A stretch of 9,365 nucleotides of DNA from contig DOIS01000357.1 in the NCBI GenBank assembly GCA_003511785.1, positions 1 through 9,365 of the forward strand, read 5' to 3'. This document shows, one piece after another, positions 5,037 through 9,365 of this stretch. A program made the translations under genes and the position numbers. This DNA comes from Paracoccaceae bacterium. Lineage in GTDB: Bacteria > Pseudomonadota > Alphaproteobacteria > Rhodobacterales > Rhodobacteraceae. The first letter of the stretch is position 1. Every line of letters begins with the position of its first letter. Under the pieces are notes generated by a model, which was not told where the DNA came from, made no database searches, and worked only from the letters and a program-made list of their open reading frames with translations.

Positions 5037-5861
5037 TCAATCGCGCAGCAATTCGTTGATGCCGGTCTTGGCGCGGGTCTTCTCGTCCACGCGTTTCACG
5101 ATCACGGCGCAGTAGAGGTTCAGGTTGTTCCTGGTGGGCATCGAGCCCGAGACCACCACCGAATAGGGCGGCACCTCGCCCATGAAGACCTCGCCAGTCT
5201 CGCGGTCCACGATCTTGGTCGACTGGCCGATATAGACGCCCATGCCCAGAACCGAGCCTTCGCGCACGATCACGCCCTCGACCACCTCCGAGCGCGCGCC
5301 GATGAAGCAGTTGTCCTCGATGATGGTGGGGCCAGCCTGCATCGGCTCCAGCACGCCGCCGATGCCCACGCCGCCCGACAGGTGCACCCCCTTGCCGATC
5401 TGCGCGCAGGAGCCGACCGTGGCCCAGGTATCGACCATGGTGCCCTCGTCCACATAGGCGCCGAGATTGACGAAGGAGGGCATCAGCACCACGCCCGGCG
5501 CGACATAGGCGGATTTGCGCACGATGCAGTTGGGCACGGCGCGAAAGCCGGCGGCCTTCCATTCGGCGTCGCCCCAGCCCTTGAACTTGCTGTCGACCTT
5601 GTCCCACCAATGGCCGCCCTGCGGGCCGCCGTCCTGCTGTTCCATGTCCTTCAAGCGGAAGCCCAGCAGCACCGCTTTCTTGGCCCACTGGTTCACATGC
5701 CAGTCCTGCCCGCGCTTCTCGGCCACGCGCAGCTTGCCGGAATCCAGCGCCTCGAGCGTCGCCTCGATCGCCTCGCGGGTCTCTCCCCCGGTCGAGGGGG
5801 TGATGCTGTCGCGCGCCTCCCAGGCGGCTTCGATGGCGGTTTCCAGCTGGGCATTGGACAT
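5037..5861 (-). CDS. dapD: 2,3,4,5-tetrahydropyridine-2,6-dicarboxylate N-succinyltransferase
   Basis: DapD transfers succinyl from succinyl-CoA to tetrahydrodipicolinate, the first committed step of the succinylase branch of DAP/lysine synthesis. From ATG 5861 the product is 274 residues, the same length as the E. coli enzyme. Residues 1-105 form the helical N-terminal domain (ALDSGKLRVAEK, VNQWAKKAVLLGFRL). Residues about 110-235 are a left-handed beta-helix of hexapeptide repeats including LMPSFVNLGAYVDEGTMVDT, VGSCAQIGKGVHLSGGVGIG and CFIGARSEVVEGV, all near-identical to known DapD. The C-terminus ends in TGINELLRD. An alternative GTG start two codons upstream (5867) is possible, but GGAG lies 10 bases from the ATG and only 4 from the GTG. 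A candidate promoter lies at 5897-5925. The 112-residue gene follows downstream. Confidence 0.97.
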   Translation of the reverse strand: MSNAQLETAIEAAWEARDSITPSTGGETREAIEATLEALDSGKLRVAEKRGQDWHVNQWAKKAVLLGFRLKDMEQQDGGPQGGHWWDKVDSKFKGWGDAEWKAAGFRAVPNCIVRKSAYVAPGVVLMPSFVNLGAYVDEGTMVDTWATVGSCAQIGKGVHLSGGVGIGGVLEPMQAGPTIIEDNCFIGARSEVVEGVIVREGSVLGMGVYIGQSTKIVDRETGEVFMGEVPPYSVVVSGSMPTRNNLNLYCAVIVKRVDEKTRAKTGINELLRD

Positions 5862-5876
5862 GTTCACGGGTCTCCG

Positions 5877-5906
5877 GGTCTATCGGTGTTGCCCCGGCTA
5901 TAGACC
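5877..5906. promoter_or_regulatory. Inverted repeat overlapping the candidate dapD promoter
   Basis: GGTCTAT (5877-5883) and ATAGACC (5900-5906) are perfect 7-base complementary arms 16 bases apart. One arm overlaps the candidate -10 box and the other sits just downstream of the expected transcription start. Such a position fits a repressor operator or a 5'-leader stem. The arms are seen; the role is inferred. Confidence 0.4.
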
Positions 5907-5925
5907 GACCGGCGCCGCGGCGCAA
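5897..5925 (-). promoter_or_regulatory. Candidate promoter of dapD
   Basis: In minus sense, TTGCGC (5925-5920) and TATAGC (5902-5897) are separated by exactly 17 bases, resembling a housekeeping sigma-factor promoter. Transcription would start near 5889-5891, leaving about 30 bases of leader that includes the GGAG ribosome binding site. The -35 box matches the TTGACA consensus at four of six positions. Confidence 0.45.
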
Positions 5926-5960
5926 CGCGGGGGCTCAGCGCGGACGCGGATCAGGCCAGG

Positions 5961-6884
5961 TCAGCTTTCGAACGGGTCCGGCGCCACATTCGCCCCGCAG
6001 ATCAGCACCGCCACCCGTTCGCCCGGGTCGGGCCGGTAGGCGCCCGAGGTCAGCGCGGCAAGCGCGGTGGCCCCGGCAGGCTCGACCAGCAGCCGCCGCT
6101 CCTGCCAGAGCATCCGCTGCGCCTCTGCGATGGCGGTGTCGGGCACCAGGACCGATTGCGCCCGGTATCGCACCGCCAGATCGTGACAGATGCTCCCGAT
6201 CCGCCGCGCGCCCAGCTCGTTGGCGGCGATCCCGGAAACCTCGACATCCACCGGCCCGCCGGCTTCCAGCGCCTTGTGCAGCGCGCAAGAGGTCTCGGGC
6301 TCCACCGCCACCACCTTCCGCCGGCCTTCCAACCAGCCCAGCGCACCCGCGACCAAACCGCCGCCGCCCACGGCGATCAGCACCGTGTCGGCCTCAAGCC
6401 CCTGGCTTTCCCATTCGGCCATGCAGCTGCCCTGGCCCGCCACCGTGCCCGGCGCGTCATAGGCGTGGATCTGCATGGCGCCCGTCTCGGCCTCATGCGC
6501 CTGCGCGGCGGCCAACGCGTTGGCGTATTCGCCCGGCACCACCGTCAGATCGGCGCCCAGCCGCTCGATCAGCGCGATCTTCGACCGTCCGGCCATCTCG
6601 GGCACGAAGATCGCCGCCCGGTGCCCCAGCGCCCGGGCCGCATAGGCCACCGCCGCGCCGTGGTTGCCGCCCGAGGCCGCGACCAGCCCGGCGGTGGGCA
6701 CCTCCTGCGACAAGAGCGTGTTGAACGCGCCCCGCGGCTTGAAACTGCCAGTGTGCTGAAGCTGCTCCAGCTTCATTTCGATCTCGACGGGCAGGCCGAA
6801 CCCCCGCGTGCGCATCACGGGCGTGATCTGCACATGCCCCGCGATCCGCTCCGCCGCTTGCGCGATTTCCGTTTTCCAGTCCAT
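5961..6884 (-). CDS. Threonine/serine dehydratase (fold-type II PLP enzyme)
   Basis: A 307-residue PLP-dependent enzyme of the tryptophan-synthase-beta fold. The family deaminates threonine or serine to 2-oxobutyrate or pyruvate plus ammonia. PLP Lys49 lies in TGSFKPRGA, the cofactor-carboxylate loop is SGGNHG (71-76), the phosphate-binding glycine loop is VGGGGLVAG (172-180), and the C-terminal cofactor contact is CGANV (296-300). Cys296 takes the place of the Ser found in IlvA-type enzymes; mammalian serine dehydratase also has Cys there. No C-terminal ACT domain is present, so isoleucine feedback control of the IlvA kind is not expected. Related enzymes with this architecture include serine racemases and hydroxyaspartate or phenylserine dehydratases, so the substrate is not settled. 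The start at 6884 follows GGGGAG at a short spacing. It is divergent from the LOG gene. Confidence 0.85.
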   Translation of the reverse strand: MDWKTEIAQAAERIAGHVQITPVMRTRGFGLPVEIEMKLEQLQHTGSFKPRGAFNTLLSQEVPTAGLVAASGGNHGAAVAYAARALGHRAAIFVPEMAGRSKIALIERLGADLTVVPGEYANALAAAQAHEAETGAMQIHAYDAPGTVAGQGSCMAEWESQGLEADTVLIAVGGGGLVAGALGWLEGRRKVVAVEPETSCALHKALEAGGPVDVEVSGIAANELGARRIGSICHDLAVRYRAQSVLVPDTAIAEAQRMLWQERRLLVEPAGATALAALTSGAYRPDPGERVAVLICGANVAPDPFES

Positions 6885-6916
6885 CCGCTCCCCGCCGCTG
6901 GTCTTGTCGCGGCGAA

Positions 6917-6926
6917 CCCTATAGGG
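6917..6926. promoter_or_regulatory. Palindromic TATA-like element between divergent genes
   Basis: CCCTATAGGG is a perfect 10-base palindrome in the 78-base gap between the divergent dehydratase and LOG genes. Its centre is 37 bases from one start codon and 41 from the other. TATAGG reads as a possible -10 box on both strands. No good -35 box is found at 16-18 bases on either side, so a promoter here would depend on the -10 or on an activator. Confidence 0.35.
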
Positions 6927-6962
6927 CTGTGCGGAACACGCAAGCAGGGGACCGCCCGTCAC

Positions 6963-7817
6963 ATGCACGACCATCGCCACAGCCCGTTCCGCGACGCGCT
7001 CACCGATCGCCGCACCGCCGACGAGGTGTCGCGCACCCCGCAGACCGAATCCCCCGCCTATCGCCTGGCCTTCGCCGACGAGGATTTCCTGTGCCGGGAC
7101 GAGCTGCGCCCGGTGCGGCTGCAACTGGAATTGCTAAAGCCCCAGATGCTGCTGGACGAACGTCAGGTGGACACAACCGTGGTGCTGTTCGGTGGCGCGC
7201 GCATCCCGGCTCCGGCCAACAAGGATCAGGCGCGGACACAGACATTGGCAGACCTGGCGCAGTATTACGAAGAGGCGCGGGAGTTCTCGCGCCTGATGAC
7301 CGAGAAATCGGTCGAGACCGGCTGCCGGGATTTCGTCATCACCACCGGGGGCGGGCCCGGCGTGATGGAGGCCGGCAATCGCGGCGCCGCCGAGGCGGGC
7401 GGCATCTCCATCGGGCTCAACATCGTGTTGCCGCACGAACAGGCGCCCAACAGCTATGTCACGCCCGAGCTGAGCTTCAATTTCCACTATTTCGCGATCC
7501 GCAAGATGCACTTTCTCATGCGGGCGCGGGCGGTTTGCGTGTTCCCGGGCGGCTTCGGCACCCTGGACGAACTGTTCGAGTCGCTCACCCTGATCCAGAC
7601 CGGGCGGATGGAGCGTGTGCCCTTCCTGCTCTTCGGCCGGGACTTCTGGGAGCGTATCATCAACTGGGAGGCGCTGGCCGATGCCGGCACCATCTCGGAC
7701 GAGGATCTCGACCTGTTCCGCTTCGTCGAAACCGCGCAAGAGGCGGTGGAACTGATCGAAGGGTGGGAGCCTGCCCCGCCGCGCGAGGACATTCCCGGTC
7801 GGCCCCAGGCGCGGTGA
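6963..7817 (+). CDS. LOG-family Rossmann-fold protein (TIGR00730-like)
   Basis: A 284-residue member of the LOG ("lysine decarboxylase-like") family, whose characterised members hydrolyse the N-glycosidic bond of nucleoside 5'-monophosphates, including cytokinin ribotides. The defining motifs are present: GGGPGVMEAGNRGA (129-142), RKMHF (180-184) and PGGFGTLDE (195-203), which hold the nucleotide and the catalytic Arg/Glu residues. The core begins near residue 70 (DTTVVLFGGAR). The preceding ~65 residues are a charged extension absent from the shorter ~190-residue LOG proteins, and the Pro-rich tail after residue 268 also looks flexible. The ATG at 6963 follows AGGGGA (6946-6951) with an 11-base spacer. 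An upstream reading-frame extension would run through the dehydratase gene and is rejected. It ends 6 bases from a convergent small gene. Lysine decarboxylase activity should not be assumed. Confidence 0.88.
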   Translation: MHDHRHSPFRDALTDRRTADEVSRTPQTESPAYRLAFADEDFLCRDELRPVRLQLELLKPQMLLDERQVDTTVVLFGGARIPAPANKDQARTQTLADLAQYYEEAREFSRLMTEKSVETGCRDFVITTGGGPGVMEAGNRGAAEAGGISIGLNIVLPHEQAPNSYVTPELSFNFHYFAIRKMHFLMRARAVCVFPGGFGTLDELFESLTLIQTGRMERVPFLLFGRDFWERIINWEALADAGTISDEDLDLFRFVETAQEAVELIEGWEPAPPREDIPGRPQAR

Positions 7818-7823
7818 GCCGCC

Positions 7824-8033
7824 TCAGGCGAAATGCGCCGGAAGCACGCCCAGCTCGGTCCCCTGGGGCAGCTTGGTGACGACCTGCTGGCCGCGCACGT
7901 CCTTGATCGCAAACCCATAGCCAGCCAGCCGGAATTTCCATTCCCGCGGGCTGAGCGCCTTGGCGCGTTCACGCTTGAGAATGTCCAGAACGGGGGGTTC
8001 GATCATGGTGCCGCCAATATCTGCCTGTGTCAT
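7824..8033 (-). CDS. Uncharacterised 69-residue protein
   Basis: I do not recognise a named family. From ATG 8033 the product is 69 residues: a flexible N-terminus, IEPPVLDILKRERAKAL, SPREWKFRLAGYGFAIKDV, then RGQQVVTKLPQGTELGVLP ending in AHFA. The helix-helix-hairpin pattern with basic residues could be a small winged-helix-like fold, which is only an impression. The start is decided by AGGAGG (minus sense, 8042-8047) eight bases upstream; a start ten codons earlier (8063) has no comparable site and would contain this one inside the coding sequence. It lies downstream of glpK on the same strand, 132 bases from the glpK stop, and ends 6 bases from the convergent LOG gene. The strong ribosome binding site argues that it is a real, well-translated gene. 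Confidence 0.7.
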   Translation of the reverse strand: MTQADIGGTMIEPPVLDILKRERAKALSPREWKFRLAGYGFAIKDVRGQQVVTKLPQGTELGVLPAHFA

Positions 8034-8041
8034 GGTCCCTG

Positions 8042-8047
8042 CCTCCT
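8042..8047 (-). promoter_or_regulatory. Consensus ribosome binding site fixing the start of the 69-residue gene
   Basis: AGGAGG in minus sense, eight bases before the ATG at 8031-8033. This is the strongest Shine-Dalgarno match in the window and favours this start over the upstream in-frame ATG at 8061-8063. Confidence 0.8.
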
Positions 8048-8074
8048 GCGGGTCGTTGTCCATGACATGGAAGC

Positions 8075-8158
8075 TGACTGTTGATCGGGGCCGAAGTGGT
8101 GCCGGAATGTGGAAAGTTCGGGGCAGGGTGTCAGTGACTGTTGCTGATCGGTCAACAG
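8075..8158. repeat. Near-identical repeats and a hairpin downstream of glpK
   Basis: TGACTGTTGATCGG (8075-8088) recurs at 8135-8151 with a 3-base insertion (TGACTGTTG CTG ATCGG), the copies starting 60 bases apart. The second copy also contains CTGTTG (8138-8143), which pairs with CAACAG (8153-8158) around a 9-base loop, just after the glpK stop. There is no T-tract, so it is not a classical terminator. It may be a paired regulator site for the 69-residue gene or a 3'-end structure of the glpK transcript. Confidence 0.35.
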
Positions 8159-8165
8159 AAGCCGC

Positions 8166-9365
8166 TCAAAACGCGATGGTCGCCTGGACCGCGCGCCGCC
8201 AGCGGGCATAGCGCGCGTCGCGCGCGGCGGCCTGCTCGCGTGGCTCGAACCGGCGCTCCAGCGCCCAGGTCGCGGCGAAGCCGTCGCGGTCGGGATAGAC
8301 CCCGGCCCGCATCCCGGCCAGCCACGCCGCGCCGAGGGCGGTGGTCTCGACCATCGCCGGGCGGTCCACCGGCGCGCCCAGCAGGTCGGCCAGGTGCTGC
8401 ATGGTCCAGTCGCTCGCCGCCATGCCGCCATCGACGCGCAGCACGGTTTCGGCGCTGCGTTCCTGCCAGTCGGCGCGCATCGCCTCCCACAGGTCGCGCG
8501 TCTGGAAGCCCACGCTTTCCAGCGCCGCGCGGGCGAACTCGGCCCGGCCGGAATTGCGGGTCAGGCCGAACACCGCGCCGCGGCACTCCGGTTTCCAATA
8601 GGGCGCGCCCAGCCCGGTGAAGGCCGGCACGATCACCACGGATTGCGCCGGATCGGCCCGCGCGGCCAACTCCCCCGACTGGCCCGCGTGGTCGAGGATG
8701 CCCAACCCGTCGCGCAGCCATTGCACCACCGCGCCGGCGATGAAGATCGCGCCCTCCAGCGCATAGGTCGGCCGCCCGTCGAGCTGATAGGCCACGGTGG
8801 TCAGCAGCCGATTGTCCGACGCGACCGGCGCCTCGCCGGTGTTCATCAGCGCGAAACAGCCGGTGCCATAGGTCGATTTCATCATGCCCGGAGAGAAACA
8901 GGCCTGCCCGATGGTGGCCGCCTGCTGGTCGCCCGCCACGCCCAGGATCGGCACCGCGCCGCCCAGCAGCGCCGGGTCGGTGGTGCCGAACTCGGCCGCG
9001 CAATCGCGCACCTCCGGCAGCATCGCCATCGGCACGTCCAGCATTTCGCACATCGCCGGGCTCCAGGCGCCCGCATGAATGTCGTAAAGCAGCGTTCGGC
9101 AGGCATTGGTCGCGTCGGTCACGTGCGATTGCCCGCCGGTCAGGCGCCAGATCAGGAATGTGTCGATGGTCCCGAAGAGCAATTCGCCCCGCGCGGCCCG
9201 CGCGCGGGCGCCTTCGGCCTCGTCCAGCAGCCAACGCAGCTTGGTCCCCGAGAAATAGGGGTCGAGCAGCAGCCCGGTGGTCCGGGCGACGGCATCCTCG
9301 TGCCCCGCCGCGCGCAGCCTCTCGCAGAGCGCTGCGGTGCGCCGGTCCTGCCAGACGATGGCGTT
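8166..9365 (-). CDS. glpK: Glycerol kinase, C-terminal 399 residues (start beyond the right edge)
   Basis: Glycerol kinase phosphorylates glycerol to sn-glycerol 3-phosphate with ATP, committing glycerol to catabolism. The reading frame is open from base 9365 to the TGA at 8166-8168. It aligns by eye along its whole length with E. coli GlpK from NAIVWQ onward, so about 90-100 N-terminal residues are missing. Seen in order: NAIVWQDRRT (1-10), the FGGY signature YFSGTKLRWLLDE (37-49), RGELLFGTIDTFLIW, GVAGDQQAATIG with the catalytic Asp at 146, YGTGCF (166-171), YALEGAIFIAGAVVQWLRD, VPAFTGLGAPYW, FGLTRNSGRAEFARAALES and LRVDGGMAASDW. The E. coli fructose-bisphosphate loop GGKGGTR is not conserved (PALLGGAV here). 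No other glp gene is in the window. An apparent start at 9182 is an internal TTG leucine codon. Confidence 0.96.
   Translation of the reverse strand, partial: NAIVWQDRRTAALCERLRAAGHEDAVARTTGLLLDPYFSGTKLRWLLDEAEGARARAARGELLFGTIDTFLIWRLTGGQSHVTDATNACRTLLYDIHAGAWSPAMCEMLDVPMAMLPEVRDCAAEFGTTDPALLGGAVPILGVAGDQQAATIGQACFSPGMMKSTYGTGCFALMNTGEAPVASDNRLLTTVAYQLDGRPTYALEGAIFIAGAVVQWLRDGLGILDHAGQSGELAARADPAQSVVIVPAFTGLGAPYWKPECRGAVFGLTRNSGRAEFARAALESVGFQTRDLWEAMRADWQERSAETVLRVDGGMAASDWTMQHLADLLGAPVDRPAMVETTALGAAWLAGMRAGVYPDRDGFAATWALERRFEPREQAAARDARYARWRRAVQATIAF

Noticed and set aside
4669..5925. A 418-codon open frame on the minus strand across dapD
   Set aside because: Its first two thirds are an Arg/Gly-rich shadow of dapD in another frame. 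Only its last 112 codons, after the dapD stop, look like a real protein, so I annotate only those.
6156..6962. Upstream extension of the LOG reading frame by about 269 codons
   Set aside because: It runs antisense through the dehydratase gene and has shadow-like composition. The ATG at 6963 has a ribosome binding site and begins just before the recognisable family sequence.
6885..7124. N-terminal extension of the dehydratase to a start at 7124
   Set aside because: It would overlap the LOG coding sequence, and the added residues match nothing in the enzyme family. ATG 6884 has its own ribosome binding site.
8060..8070. CCATGACATGG odd palindrome near the 69-residue gene
   Set aside because: Only five-base arms; it arises from the upstream in-frame ATG and a neighbouring CATGG, and is well within chance.
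1..9365. A defence system, prophage, CRISPR array or mobile island
   Set aside because: No array-like direct repeats, integrase, transposase, nuclease-effector or phage protein was found. Most genes are core metabolism with even GC-rich composition. The receptor/Hint pair is unusual but has no mobile-element borders.

Overview
The window reads as chromosomal DNA of an alphaproteobacterium, most likely a member of the Rhodobacterales (Roseobacter/Rhodobacter group). It is GC-rich with tightly packed genes, it uses the succinylase route to diaminopimelate, and it carries a Hedgehog/intein (Hint)-type protein of a kind common in that group. This assignment comes from protein resemblance and composition recalled from memory, not from a database search. 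No rRNA, tRNA, CRISPR array, insertion sequence or phage gene was found.

Layout from left to right. (1) Positions 1-2054, minus strand: a likely operon read dapE, then a small nucleotide-diphospho-sugar-transferase-like protein (DUF2064/TIGR04282), then rnr, whose 3' part lies outside the window. dapE and the transferase are one base apart. (2) Positions 2055-2459: a 405-base gap with several perfect inverted repeats and a possible 34-codon leader ORF. (3) Positions 2460-4662, plus strand: a Hint-fold protein that lacks the usual Hint cysteine, followed by a secreted/membrane protein with ionotropic-glutamate-receptor topology (ligand-binding half, TM, pore loop, TM, ligand-binding half). Its pore loop has NGGFEE where potassium channels have TVGYGD. 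(4) Positions 4669-5861, minus strand: dapD followed by a 112-residue protein of unknown function, with a candidate promoter upstream of dapD. (5) Positions 5961-7817: a divergent pair, a fold-type-II PLP threonine/serine dehydratase (minus) and a LOG-family protein (plus), separated by 78 bases with a palindromic TATA-like centre. (6) Positions 7824-8033, minus: a 69-residue unknown protein with a textbook ribosome binding site. (7) Positions 8166-9365, minus: the C-terminal 399 residues of glycerol kinase (glpK), whose start lies beyond the right edge.

Functionally, dapD and dapE catalyse two steps of diaminopimelate/lysine synthesis (tetrahydrodipicolinate succinylation and later desuccinylation). 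Here they are separated by the oppositely oriented Hint/receptor pair. The dehydratase, glycerol kinase, LOG protein and RNase R are ordinary housekeeping or metabolic genes. The least explained parts are the receptor-like channel with its divergent filter, the cysteine-less Hint protein with its structured leader, and the two small unknown proteins. The window as a whole does not look like a defence system or mobile island.
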